Origin: a virus
Direction: 5' to 3' (one strand)
DNA length: 64,000 bases
Virus record (IMG/VR): IMGVR_UViG_3300049460_000128
Location: 62,001 to 126,000 of that record
The notes under the pieces: model-generated
What the model was told of the DNA's origin: nothing
What the model saw: only the letters and a program-made list of their open reading frames with translations
Database searches by the model: none
Program-made: the position numbers and the translations under genes
Shown: in pieces, positions 23,560-31,395 of the stretch
How the letters are laid out: each line of letters starts with the position of its first letter
How positions within the stretch are numbered: position 1 is the first letter of the stretch

Positions 23560-24879
23560 ATGGATATTAGTGTTATTGGCGGCGGTTATGTGGGCGTAAT
23601 CACCGCCATTTCCTTGGCTCAAATGTATGATCACAAGGTGATTGTAGTTGAACCTGACGAAGAAAAATTAGCCCATCTTCAACGTGGCTTGATGCCATTT
23701 CATGAACCATATTCTGAGCCTGTACTCCAGAGTATGGTTTACCGTAGTAGGCTGATGTTTGTGCCTGCACTCACGAGTCAATTTGGAACCATTCAGATCA
23801 TTGCTGTGGGGACTCCTGCCAAGCAGGATGGTTCAACTGACCTCACCCAAGTATTTGATGCTGCGACTACGATTGCTCGTTTGATGGATCAAGACACCAT
23901 CATTGCAATCAAATCAACGGTGCCGGTTGGCACTTGCGAGAAGATTGAGCAATTGATCAGCCATATCTTGATTGAACGTGGAGTCGTGTATATGTGGGAA
24001 GTCATCAGCAATCCTGAATTTTTGAGCCAAGGTCGTGCGATGGCGGATGCTCGTTCGCCTGATCGAATTATCATTGGTGCCAATACGTCATTTGGGCGTT
24101 TATATGGCAAAGTATTCCAGCACTCAAGTGCCATTGAATACGTGAGTCAAAAAGCTGGCGAGATGATCAAGTACATGTCAAATGCCATTCTGGCTACTAA
24201 AATTTCAATCATGAATGAAGCAGCGGCGTTTGCTGAGCATCATGGTATTGACATCATGGAAGTGGTTGATGGTGTTGGACGAGATGAACGAATTGGAATG
24301 TCGCATTTGACTCCAGGCATTGGATATGGTGGGTCCTGCTTACCAAAAGATGTCAGTAGCTTGCTTCACCAAGGACGCGAAGCCAATACACCATTCACTG
24401 TTTTGGAGACAGTTAGCGCGATTAATAATGATCAACACAGTCAGCTGTGTAAAAAGGTCATACGACGTTTTGGTGACGATCTCGTCAATCTCCGGGTCGG
24501 TATTTGGGGTGTATCTTTCAAACGTGATACCGATGATATGCGGAATGCCAAGTCGATTCCAATCATCAAGTTTTTACTCGAGCGTGGTGCCACTGTTGTA
24601 TTGCATGATCCCAAAGCAGTTTTCACTTGCATGGACATTATGGATACTGTATTATCAGCTGAACAAGTGAACCGTCTTTCGTTTAACATGGACAAGATGG
24701 TTGTTGCAACGAATGTTGATGCCTTGTTGTTGTTGAGTGACTGGGAAGAATATGACAATATTGATACCATGCGCTTACTGGGCATTATGAAACAACCATG
24801 TTTGTTTGATGGGCGTAATTTCTGGCAACGAGATTACATGATCCAAGAAGGTTTCGAATATCACGCTATAGGACGATAA
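23560..24879 (+). CDS. ugd: UDP-glucose 6-dehydrogenase family
   Basis: 439 aa, usual length for the family. It oxidises UDP-glucose (or a related UDP-sugar) to the uronate with two NAD+. Rossmann motif GGGYVGVITA (8-17), catalytic GYGGSCLPKD with the Cys nucleophile, and the C-terminal FKRDTDDMRNAKS domain are present. It follows the subtilisin by 14 bases. In a phage it could alter surface sugars or glycosylate phage products. UDP-ManNAc dehydrogenase is an alternative. Confidence 0.9.
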   Translation: MDISVIGGGYVGVITAISLAQMYDHKVIVVEPDEEKLAHLQRGLMPFHEPYSEPVLQSMVYRSRLMFVPALTSQFGTIQIIAVGTPAKQDGSTDLTQVFDAATTIARLMDQDTIIAIKSTVPVGTCEKIEQLISHILIERGVVYMWEVISNPEFLSQGRAMADARSPDRIIIGANTSFGRLYGKVFQHSSAIEYVSQKAGEMIKYMSNAILATKISIMNEAAAFAEHHGIDIMEVVDGVGRDERIGMSHLTPGIGYGGSCLPKDVSSLLHQGREANTPFTVLETVSAINNDQHSQLCKKVIRRFGDDLVNLRVGIWGVSFKRDTDDMRNAKSIPIIKFLLERGATVVLHDPKAVFTCMDIMDTVLSAEQVNRLSFNMDKMVVATNVDALLLLSDWEEYDNIDTMRLLGIMKQPCLFDGRNFWQRDYMIQEGFEYHAIGR

Positions 24880-24880
24880 C

Positions 24881-25036
24881 ATGAGCAACGAAGCACAGTA
24901 TCAAGCTGGTCGGGAGTATGCGGAGTTTTGGATCCGTACTGGTGGCGATTTGGTAGTTCAAGACAGCCCCGATAGCTGGTCTGATGCTAAGTGCAACGGC
25001 TTTCATGATCGTCTTACCGAAGAACGCAACAAATAA
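24881..25036 (+). CDS. unassigned 51-aa protein
   Basis: Begins one base after the preceding stop. Acidic, helical start (MSNEAQYQAGREYAEFWI), ends LTEERNK. No family recognised. Its position and direction fit the operon. Confidence 0.55.
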   Translation: MSNEAQYQAGREYAEFWIRTGGDLVVQDSPDSWSDAKCNGFHDRLTEERNK

Positions 25037-25048
25037 TTGAAAGCACAT

Positions 25049-25339
25049 ATGAGCAAACAAAACAAACCAGCCGACAAGCCAAAAGAACCATCTGTGATCG
25101 CAGATCGTATCGTGATCATGGCTCCTGAAGCCAGCGTTAAAGCCGGTCTGCAATTCTTCCGTGACAAGGTCTCGGCCGAAGATCAGGCAGTGCGCGAAGG
25201 TTACAAGCCATTGTCGGTGCTTGACGCTAAAGAACTGCTCCTCGCCCTGCATGCGGCTTGCCGCGTGGCCACCGGTGCTGAACACACGAATGCACTGATC
25301 CAAGGGCAGAAGCTGTTGGACCGTCACGGTATCAAGTAA
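25049..25339 (+). CDS. unassigned 96-aa protein
   Basis: Starts MSKQNKPADKPKEPSV. An N-terminal Lys/Pro-rich lead is followed by a helical domain (LSVLDAKELLLALHAACRVATG). More GC-rich than neighbours by eye. Stop overlaps the next ATG (TAATG). An upstream TTG start is less likely. No family recognised. Confidence 0.65.
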   Translation: MSKQNKPADKPKEPSVIADRIVIMAPEASVKAGLQFFRDKVSAEDQAVREGYKPLSVLDAKELLLALHAACRVATGAEHTNALIQGQKLLDRHGIK

Positions 25340-25614
25340 TGGAACGCTTCGTCCTAGAATATCAGCAGTCTGACGGGTGTACGTATTCATGCACCAATAC
25401 ACTGCCCGTTCAGTATTCTTCCGGTGAAGCTTTACTGGTCGACTTAGAGACAGCAATGCGTAAGGGTGTGGACGACCAAGTGTCTGAAGTGAAATTTGCT
25501 GGTTATGATTTCTACCCACCAGATTTCTTCTACGTGGACACACGCACCCAGGCGACGGTCTTCTCAGGCCCCAAGATTCTCACCATTGATGAATGGTTTG
25601 CAGAAAATGGTTGA
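25339..25614 (+). CDS. unassigned 91-aa protein
   Basis: Alpha/beta protein ending GPKILTIDEWFAENG. The ending loosely recalls the array-family signature (strand then DEW) but without the following A-x-L helix. Coupled to its neighbours by overlaps on both sides. Confidence 0.65.
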   Translation: MERFVLEYQQSDGCTYSCTNTLPVQYSSGEALLVDLETAMRKGVDDQVSEVKFAGYDFYPPDFFYVDTRTQATVFSGPKILTIDEWFAENG

Positions 25615-25993
25615 TGACAAGATTGTGTATGTGGTCCCCGAGGGGCCATCTTGGGAATATAACATCCAACATGGTTTCAAGATGCGTATTCGATTCACGA
25701 TGGATCGGACACAAGTCAGTCAAATGGGCCGGGCTACGATCATGCACCCAAGATCATTTTATGATCATACTAAGGCTCGTAAAAAGCTCTACGAACAATA
25801 CCGAGAGGTTGCAGCCAAGTTATTAGGGCAACGTAAGGTTGGCTGGAATGCTCGTACGTACAAGACCAATGACAACGATGTGTTGATCTATTGCCATGAT
25901 TACGATTGGTTGGCAGTCGCCCGCTTGCAAGGCCACGAGTTCATCGTGCAGACGCTAACCGCAATTGAATATGTGAAGGAAGAAAATGGGTAA
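25607..25993 (+). CDS. small array-family protein (group A)
   Basis: 128 aa from the ATG at 25607, which overlaps the preceding stop. GFKMRIRFTMDRT early, a Lys/Arg-rich helix (HTKARKKLYEQYREVAAKLLG) and the group A signature NDVLIYCHDYDWLAVARLQGHEF near 100. Overlaps the next gene by eight bases. Confidence 0.72.
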   Translation: MVDDKIVYVVPEGPSWEYNIQHGFKMRIRFTMDRTQVSQMGRATIMHPRSFYDHTKARKKLYEQYREVAAKLLGQRKVGWNARTYKTNDNDVLIYCHDYDWLAVARLQGHEFIVQTLTAIEYVKEENG

Positions 25994-26309
25994 CGTGTCA
26001 TACGACTATTTCCGCAAAGACCATCCTCAATATCCAGACGAATACGGGGATCGTTTCAGATCAGTTTACGTCTGTAGTGTGCCTGGAGTTCACAACAGCA
26101 CATTCTCGATCTATGCGGATGAACTGCGGCTGATTCGTGAGCTTGCTAAGTACGGTGAGCCAGTGTTCATCGACTGCGGTGAATTGGAGCTGGTTGACAA
26201 AGTAATCAAATGGTATCCGCAATATAAGGACAAGGTGCGCCACGATCCTTGGTATGAAGATTCCATTAGCTTCGTCGCAGTATCATCCGCGAAAGCCCCC
26301 GGCTTCTAA
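25986..26309 (+). CDS. unassigned 107-aa protein, possible array-family member
   Basis: FRSVYVCSVPG strand near 25 and EPVFIDCGELELVDKVIKWYPQ near 58-79 place it near group A in layout, with DCGELELVDKVIKW in the signature position. The C-terminal 25 residues are different. Coupled to the preceding gene. Confidence 0.6.
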   Translation: MGNVSYDYFRKDHPQYPDEYGDRFRSVYVCSVPGVHNSTFSIYADELRLIRELAKYGEPVFIDCGELELVDKVIKWYPQYKDKVRHDPWYEDSISFVAVSSAKAPGF

Positions 26310-26327
26310 CCTGGTTTTTGGTATTTT

Positions 26328-26355
26328 TGCCAATTCAAGTATACCAGTCATACTG
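26328..26355 (+). promoter_or_regulatory. sigma70-type promoter (TTGCCA-16-CATACT)
   Basis: -35 TTGCCA (26328-26333), 16-base spacer, -10 CATACT (26350-26355), then AAGGGA and the ATG at 26378. Confidence 0.5.
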
Positions 26356-26377
26356 TCTTTTTACACAAAGGGACAGT

Positions 26378-26929
26378 ATGAAAATCACTCATGCAACTGC
26401 CGCTCAGGCAAAAATCCGCAACATCTATCACATCGACCTCGAAACTTATCACGGCGATGCCGATGGTGACAGCAAGATCACCATCAAGGTAGCTCCTGAA
26501 AACATCAAACAAGTCATAGCCGAGATCATGCTGGTTCAAGCTCAGTTCCATGGTCGTGGTGGCTGTCGCACCATGTACGACCAGATGAATTACTTCGGCA
26601 TGACGTATGAAGCCTATGAGGCAAATGGCGACACACATGATGGTTATTGGGAATGGTTTGATCGTGAGGGCGACTATCCATACGACTATGAATCGGGTCA
26701 ACAGAATTACACGCTTAGTTCATATAAGATTTGGTGGTACGATGACAATGGCGTCAAGTTCAAGGTAACGGCAGAAGATGACACTGGATTGCTGGAAGAA
26801 TTCAAAAAGATGAATGAAGCATTTCATCTGGGTAGTTATGCTCATTGGGAAGATGGTACTGAGGGCATCGATGACATGTTCGCAGAGTATCGTGCATCGG
26901 CCATCGAGCTTGTTAAGAAGCACATTTAA
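26378..26929 (+). CDS. unassigned 183-aa protein
   Basis: Starts MKITHATAAQAKIRNI after AAAGGGA. Acidic, with many Tyr/Trp/Asp (HDGYWEWFDREGDYPYDYE). No membrane segment. No family recognised. An in-frame ATG 60 bases upstream lies before the promoter -10 and is rejected. Confidence 0.75.
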   Translation: MKITHATAAQAKIRNIYHIDLETYHGDADGDSKITIKVAPENIKQVIAEIMLVQAQFHGRGGCRTMYDQMNYFGMTYEAYEANGDTHDGYWEWFDREGDYPYDYESGQQNYTLSSYKIWWYDDNGVKFKVTAEDDTGLLEEFKKMNEAFHLGSYAHWEDGTEGIDDMFAEYRASAIELVKKHI

Positions 26930-26972
26930 TTAAGCTGGTAGACTTGTAATAGTGTAAAGAACTCAGGTATGG

Positions 26973-26980
26973 GATAAATA
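26973..26980 (+). promoter_or_regulatory. late promoter (GATAAATA)
   Basis: Late box 33 bases before the ATG of a 39-codon gene that has a good AAGGTG site. Confidence 0.6.
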
Positions 26981-27012
26981 TCGTAGCAGTCCCATACCCA
27001 CAAGGTGCAATC

Positions 27013-27132
27013 ATGGTAATTTACCCAAGTTCAAAAGACTTGTTTCGCCAATATATCAATAGCCCAGAACGCAAGTTAATGTCGTTCCAAGACTGGCTCC
27101 AAAATGTACTTCCAACACTTCCCAGACCCTAA
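27013..27132 (+). CDS. 39-aa late protein
   Basis: Begins MVIYPSSKDLFRQYIN, ends LPTLPRP; helical. AGGTG six bases before the ATG and a late promoter upstream support it despite its size. No family recognised. Confidence 0.55.
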   Translation: MVIYPSSKDLFRQYINSPERKLMSFQDWLQNVLPTLPRP

Positions 27133-27194
27133 TTCATTTAACTCTTGATTTTTCACTTGATTTTTAGTACCATATGAACTTCATTGGAGGACTT

Positions 27195-27425
27195 ATGGCA
27201 ACGAATCACGTAGGGAAGATCAAGGATCGCGCACGCGAGGTTATCACCCAACCGGATAGCATTCCGACTATCCTGGACATTCCACCGCCGGATCATACGT
27301 TCCAGTATCCCAAGGTGGATGCAGACATGACGGAAGAACAGCGACGCCGGGCATTCGCCAAGATGGAACAGATCGCTGAAGCGGAATCTCTTGATCTGCT
27401 GGCTCGTGTGATGGTACATCGCTAA
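27195..27425 (+). CDS. unassigned 76-aa protein
   Basis: ATG at 27195 follows GGAGG. Begins MATNHVGKIKDRAREV; a Pro-rich middle (TILDIPPPDHTFQYP) and a helical end with TEEQRRRAFAKMEQIAEAES. No family recognised. An in-frame ATG 21 bases upstream lacks a ribosome site. Confidence 0.7.
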   Translation: MATNHVGKIKDRAREVITQPDSIPTILDIPPPDHTFQYPKVDADMTEEQRRRAFAKMEQIAEAESLDLLARVMVHR

Positions 27426-27446
27426 ACCACATTCACTTCATAGTTC

Positions 27447-27475
27447 TTGACTCTTTGTATTATGGCATGTATTCT
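27447..27475 (+). promoter_or_regulatory. sigma70 promoter (TTGACT-17-TATTCT)
   Basis: -35 TTGACT (27447-27452), exact 17-base spacer, -10 TATTCT (27470-27475). Closest to consensus in the window. Drives the exonuclease-nadE-pth2 operon, probably from early infection by host polymerase. Confidence 0.75.
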
Positions 27476-27510
27476 TACATGAAAATAATAACAATGAGAA
27501 CAAGAAAAAT

Positions 27511-28086
27511 ATGTCAATCTGGAGCGTAGATGTAGAATCTGACGGCCCTTGCCCCGGCAAGCACTCGATGATTAGTTTTGGGATGGTGCGAGTTGATGAT
27601 CAACTTACTACCACGTTTGGTGGCCGCCTCAAGCCAATTAGCGATATTTGGGTACCTGATGCCTTAGCGGTGTCTGGATTCACCCGCGAGGATACACTGT
27701 TGTTTGATGACCCTGCGGTTGTCATGCAGCAAGCAGCAGACTTCATTGCTGCAAATAATGTTGGGGATCGTCCAGTTTTCATTTCCGATAACAACGGATA
27801 CGATTGGATGTTCATGCACTATTATTTCCACATGTATTTGAATCACAATCCATTTGGTTGGAGTTCACGCCGCATTGGTGACTTCTACTGTGGCTTGCGT
27901 AAGAATTTCCGGGCAAGTGGTCGTGACTGGCACAAATTCCGTAAGACCCGTCACACACATGATCCGGTCGATGATGCAAAGGGCAACGCTGAAGCACTCG
28001 TGGGTATGTGTCACAAGTGGCAAATTGAATTGCCTGGTGTCACCCTGCAACCATTAACCAATCCAGTTCAACCAAGGCAAAAATGA
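27511..28086 (+). CDS. DnaQ-like 3'-5' exonuclease (DEDD family)
   Basis: 191 aa. Exo I motif VDVESDGP (6-13, D and E ligands), Exo II near FISDNNGYDWMF and Exo III HTHDPVDDAKGNAEAL (His and Asp of a DEDDh type). It removes 3' nucleotides from DNA or RNA. Not fused to a polymerase. Stop overlaps nadE start by four bases (AATGA). First gene of the operon from the promoter at 27447. Confidence 0.85.
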   Translation: MSIWSVDVESDGPCPGKHSMISFGMVRVDDQLTTTFGGRLKPISDIWVPDALAVSGFTREDTLLFDDPAVVMQQAADFIAANNVGDRPVFISDNNGYDWMFMHYYFHMYLNHNPFGWSSRRIGDFYCGLRKNFRASGRDWHKFRKTRHTHDPVDDAKGNAEALVGMCHKWQIELPGVTLQPLTNPVQPRQK

Positions 28087-28901
28087 ATCAAGAACAAAAA
28101 CGAATGCAGGCACAGATTATCGCAGCATTGGGCGTTCAGCCGGTGATCGATCCTGTATTGGAGATCATCAAACGTGTGGGTTTCCTCGCGTCGGCGCTGC
28201 GTGCTGCAAACAAAGAATCCTATATCCTGGGTATAAGCGGTGGCGTCGATTCGACGACCTCCGGTCGCCTGGCAGTTCTGGCCTGTGAACAACTCCGCGG
28301 CCTGGACTATCACGCACAGTTCATCGCTGTGCGTTTGCCGTACGGCGAGCAACGTGACGAAGCAGATGCGCAACGTGCGCTTGACTTCATCAAGCCCCAC
28401 AAAGTGATCACCGTGAACATCAAGCCGGCTGTCGATGCGATCATGGCGTCCATGGATCTGGCCGGCTTGACTGACAAGCAGATCGACTTCCTGAAAGGCA
28501 ATGTGAAAGCGCGTCAGCGCATGATCGTGCAATATGCACTCGCGGGTCAGTACAATGGCCTGGTGATCGGCACCGATCATGCCAGCGAAGCACTGATGGG
28601 CTTCTTCACCAAGCACGGCGATGGCGCGGCCGACATTGTGCCGAAAGCCACGCTGGAAAAAGAGCAAGTCCGTGAAGTAGCGGCTGAGTTGGGTGCGCCT
28701 TCTGAGCTGGTTGGCAAACCACCAACTGCTGACCTGGAAGACCTGAATCCAGGTTTGCTGGACGAAGTTGCGTATGGCGTAACCTATGCGACGATCAGCA
28801 AATTCCTGCGCGGTCTGGACATCAGCGAAAACGATGCCGCAATCATCATCAAGCAATACTACAGTACCGCGCACAAGCGTAGTCTGGCTCCTGGTATCTG
28901 A
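28083..28901 (+). CDS. nadE: ammonia-dependent NAD synthetase
   Basis: 272 aa (E. coli NadE is 275). Converts deamido-NAD to NAD+ using ATP and ammonia. PP-loop GISGGVDST near 55-63; conserved QFIAVRLPYGEQRDE, GNVKARQRMIVQY, GTDHASEALMGFFTKHGDG and KPPTADLEDLNPG all present. The C-terminus stops soon after TAHKRSLAPGI, lacking the usual FDDFW end. Clearly more GC-rich than flanking genes by eye, so probably acquired from a bacterium. It may restore NAD+ drained by defence systems; inference. Confidence 0.95.
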   Translation: MNQEQKRMQAQIIAALGVQPVIDPVLEIIKRVGFLASALRAANKESYILGISGGVDSTTSGRLAVLACEQLRGLDYHAQFIAVRLPYGEQRDEADAQRALDFIKPHKVITVNIKPAVDAIMASMDLAGLTDKQIDFLKGNVKARQRMIVQYALAGQYNGLVIGTDHASEALMGFFTKHGDGAADIVPKATLEKEQVREVAAELGAPSELVGKPPTADLEDLNPGLLDEVAYGVTYATISKFLRGLDISENDAAIIIKQYYSTAHKRSLAPGI

Positions 28902-28912
28902 AAGGAAACAAT

Positions 28913-29335
28913 ATGACCAAAGTGACACACCCCGTTCCCGACTATTACTTCTTCGTGCTGATGCGTACCGATCTGGCATCCATGAATCCAGGTAAGGCTG
29001 TTGCCCATGGCGCACATGCTGCCTCGATGTTCGAGATGGCCATGAAGGAAGTCAAGGATCACAAGATCCAGGCTGCATTGACCAAGTGGCGCGAATCGGC
29101 CGGCACGTTCGGTACTGCGATCACCTTGGCTGTCAACGATCGTGAACTGCATGAAAGTGTGGACAACCTCACCGCTGCTGGTTACCTGGCCGGTGTCGTA
29201 CATGACCCCACTTACCCAATCACCGATGGTCAGACGTTCCACCTGATCCCGCTCGACACCTGTGGTTGGGCGTTTGTGGACAAAGACGACCCAGTTGCCA
29301 AAGCTCTGCGTGCTCGCCTGAGTCTGATGGCGTAA
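28913..29335 (+). CDS. Pth2-like peptidyl-tRNA hydrolase family protein
   Basis: 140 aa. FFVLMRTDLASMNPGKAVAHGAHAA (seen at about 12-36, with the lysine and His of the family) and VVHDPTYPITDG match the PTH2/DUF2000 fold. Pth2 frees stalled peptidyl-tRNA; phage homologues are rare and their substrate is not known. GC-rich like nadE, eleven bases downstream of it, followed by a strong terminator. Confidence 0.78.
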   Translation: MTKVTHPVPDYYFFVLMRTDLASMNPGKAVAHGAHAASMFEMAMKEVKDHKIQAALTKWRESAGTFGTAITLAVNDRELHESVDNLTAAGYLAGVVHDPTYPITDGQTFHLIPLDTCGWAFVDKDDPVAKALRARLSLMA

Positions 29336-29349
29336 GCGAGGTCGTATTC

Positions 29350-29378
29350 AAAAAAGCCCAGCAGTGCTGGGCTTTTTT
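29350..29378 (+). terminator. strong intrinsic terminator
   Basis: AAAAAAGCCCAGCA/TGCTGGGCTTTTTT hairpin, symmetrical so it may act on both strands. Ends the exonuclease-nadE-pth2 operon. Confidence 0.92.
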
Positions 29379-29387
29379 CATGTATGA

Positions 29388-29416
29388 TTGCTTCATACAT
29401 GATGGTGCCATATACT
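29388..29416 (+). promoter_or_regulatory. sigma70-type promoter close to the start codon (TTGCTT-17-TATACT)
   Basis: -35 TTGCTT (29388-29393), 17-base spacer, -10 TATACT (29411-29416). Only seven bases separate the -10 box from the ATG at 29424, so the transcript should be leaderless or nearly so. Confidence 0.6.
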
Positions 29417-29423
29417 CGCAAGT

Positions 29424-29729
29424 ATGGAAATCATCGAAACTATTCCCGCCTTTAAAAAATATTGGTCAGACGACCATATCAGTCACCATTTCAAATATGG
29501 AGTTGTGGTCCGGTATGCACACATGACGAAAGCGATTGACGCTTTCGTGACTATCTACTGCGGATTTGACAGTACGGTATGGACCTACCGTAAGACCCAC
29601 ACGGTAGGTGATCTGAATATCGTATATGTGCATGACTTGGATTGGCAGGTCATTGCTAAACTGCATGGGATTGACTTTATTCCAATGGTCACTTCAATCT
29701 TGGTGAATCCGAGGTTCAATGATGTATGA
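29424..29729 (+). CDS. small array-family protein (group A)
   Basis: 101 aa. HHFKYGVVVRYAHMT strand, then LNIVYVHDLDWQVIAKLHGIDF near 66-87, the group A signature. No ribosome site; the promoter -10 lies seven bases upstream. Overlaps the next gene by 11 bases. Confidence 0.7.
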   Translation: MEIIETIPAFKKYWSDDHISHHFKYGVVVRYAHMTKAIDAFVTIYCGFDSTVWTYRKTHTVGDLNIVYVHDLDWQVIAKLHGIDFIPMVTSILVNPRFNDV

Positions 29730-29994
29730 CGTGGTAGTCAAACGTTGTCTGGGGCTTGGGCTTGGTAAGTATGAGGTCGTGATTCCGCTCACTTACTTCA
29801 ATCAAATATACTCGGTATCCATGTATGCGCCGACATTCAAAGATGCGTATCATGATGCCAAAGATCATATAAGCAAGCAGCCATATTTGAAAGATGCGAA
29901 GTTCTACTATCTGGATCAGGATGCTCAACGTAGTAAATATGATCTATGGGATGATGGCATTGTGATGATGTTGATTCTCTTATTGAGTGAATAA
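29719..29994 (+). CDS. small array-family protein (group B-like)
   Basis: 91 aa. Ends KYDLWDDGIVMMLILLLSE, close to the group B endings at 31.4-33.0 kb (D-L-W/F-DD-x-x-V-M-x-x-L). Middle has FKDAYHDAKDHISKQ, the single helix typical of the family. Confidence 0.68.
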   Translation: MMYDVVVKRCLGLGLGKYEVVIPLTYFNQIYSVSMYAPTFKDAYHDAKDHISKQPYLKDAKFYYLDQDAQRSKYDLWDDGIVMMLILLLSE

Positions 29995-29998
29995 GATC

Positions 29999-30445
29999 AT
30001 GTTTGAAGCTGCAAAACAAGAAGAGCGAGAGTTGATGAATGCTCGCATTTGGGAAGATGAAACCAAGCATCGTTTCCAATGGGCACTCATTAGTGTCTTT
30101 CCCTGCAAGGTGAATGGTGACACTGGCTGGCGTCACCATATTGAGAAGCTATTGGGACCTGAAGGTCAGGAATGGGTGCTTGGTAATTATCAAGGCTACA
30201 TCAAACGAGCAGCCGATTATGAGTTTACAACGCAGATGGAATGGTGGGATGAACCAGCCATGCGTTGTATTGTGATCTACTGCGATCACACGCTTGACTC
30301 CATCCAGGTACTTGAGCGATTGATCGATGGTGATAAAAGCAACTTCACACCATCATTATTGCTTGGATTCAAATCACCGCAATACCTTGATGGTGAGCCT
30401 TGGCAAGATCACATCATCACCAAGACCTTGTTCATGGGGTCTTGA
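29999..30445 (+). CDS. small array-family protein (group A, divergent)
   Basis: 148 aa from the ATG at 29999. Basic/acidic helical start (MFEAAKQEERELMNARIW), then MRCIVIYCDHTLDSIQVLERLI near 92-113 in the signature position. The last 14 bases overlap the end of the convergent terminase-like gene. Confidence 0.62.
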   Translation: MFEAAKQEERELMNARIWEDETKHRFQWALISVFPCKVNGDTGWRHHIEKLLGPEGQEWVLGNYQGYIKRAADYEFTTQMEWWDEPAMRCIVIYCDHTLDSIQVLERLIDGDKSNFTPSLLLGFKSPQYLDGEPWQDHIITKTLFMGS

Positions 30446-31259
30446 ACTCCGATTCGTATTCTTCAACGAATCTATGATGTCCCATCATGTTGATCATCTG
30501 GGTAGCCCAAGATTGATCTCTGTCTGGATGAGCTTGCCAATTGATCTTCACCTTAGCAAAGCCATTATTATTCCCAGTCCACAAATCATAAAATATTCCC
30601 TTGGGCGCACTCGCACCTGAGGTTGCCAATACCACTTTAGTTCGCCCGGTGGACAAACATGGTTGTATGTTTGTCCAAAATTCTTCCATCGGGCTGTGTG
30701 AAATGAAACCCATGCTATCGATATACAGAGATGATATCGTATGCCCCCGCCCGCAAGTGTTAGATGCCACCGCAAAATGGATAGATGAACCATTGTCAAA
30801 CTCAATGGCCTGTTTGTTGTTCATTAGAATCTTAGGATAGATGCCTAACAGATGGTGATGCATGAATTCAATTCGTCTACGATGCTCTTGCGTCATCGCG
30901 TAGGTACGATCAACCATGAATATTTTTCGATTAGGCTGTCGTAGGGCATCCCACAAAGCACTAGCGCTGAGCATTGATGTGGTACCAAGTTGACGTCCTG
31001 ATTGGATGATCACTCGATCGTTCTTTTGGATGATATCAAGGGCGGCGGTCTGGTAGTCGTGTACCTGGAATGGGATTGCACCCTTTATAGGATGTTGAGT
31101 GAAGCAGTTTGCCATAAAGAGTGGCAAACTTTCCAGTTGATCACTGATGAGCAGATAGGCTTCTATCTTGCTTGCACAAACTATCAGTTCGTCAATGGCT
31201 ACGGTTGGGAATAATTCTCGAGCTTTAGAGAGTGCTCGCTCTTTGATGTCAATATTCAT
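30432..31259 (-). CDS. terminase large-subunit paralogue, ATPase domain only, key residues lost
   Basis: 275 aa, colinear with the first 285 residues of the gp17-like protein: TQHPIKGAIPFQVHDYQ, FDNGSSIHFAVAS, FWTNIQPCLSTG and KVKINWQAHPDRDQSWA all have matches there. Walker A reads SGRQLGTTS (87-95), with Thr in place of the ATP-binding Lys; Walker B reads SLYIDSMGF (168-175), with Ser for the catalytic Glu; TSTP is TSGA. No nuclease domain. The frame is intact, so it is a maintained gene, probably not an ATPase. Late box at 31320. It might bind portal, gp16 or gp17 as a decoy or regulator. Confidence 0.88.
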   Translation of the reverse strand: MNIDIKERALSKARELFPTVAIDELIVCASKIEAYLLISDQLESLPLFMANCFTQHPIKGAIPFQVHDYQTAALDIIQKNDRVIIQSGRQLGTTSMLSASALWDALRQPNRKIFMVDRTYAMTQEHRRRIEFMHHHLLGIYPKILMNNKQAIEFDNGSSIHFAVASNTCGRGHTISSLYIDSMGFISHSPMEEFWTNIQPCLSTGRTKVVLATSGASAPKGIFYDLWTGNNNGFAKVKINWQAHPDRDQSWATQMINMMGHHRFVEEYESEFKTP

Positions 31260-31319
31260 ATGTCCTCATAATGTCAGGTTGCATTACAGCCCAGGGATCG
31301 TTTACCGTCCAAGGTCACA

Positions 31320-31327
31320 TATTTAGT
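31320..31327 (-). promoter_or_regulatory. late promoter (ACTAAATA) for the terminase paralogue
   Basis: CTAAATA-class box 61 bases before the ATG at 31259, in a 136-base gap between divergent genes. Confidence 0.6.
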
Positions 31328-31395
31328 TGACATCTTGCCACTTTGGTAAAGGTTGCAACATGTTAGAATGGCAAAAATAATTACGCAATTTTGCC

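Noticed and set aside
28068-29015. 315-codon minus-strand frame over nadE
   Set aside because: Shadow of nadE and the Pth2-like gene, both of which have clear family motifs on the plus strand.
31326-31380. Sigma70 promoter TTGCCA/TAGAAT for the group B genes
   Set aside because: Spacing is 23 bases or only 15 with other choices of -35; the boxes are present but the geometry is poor, so it was not listed as a feature.
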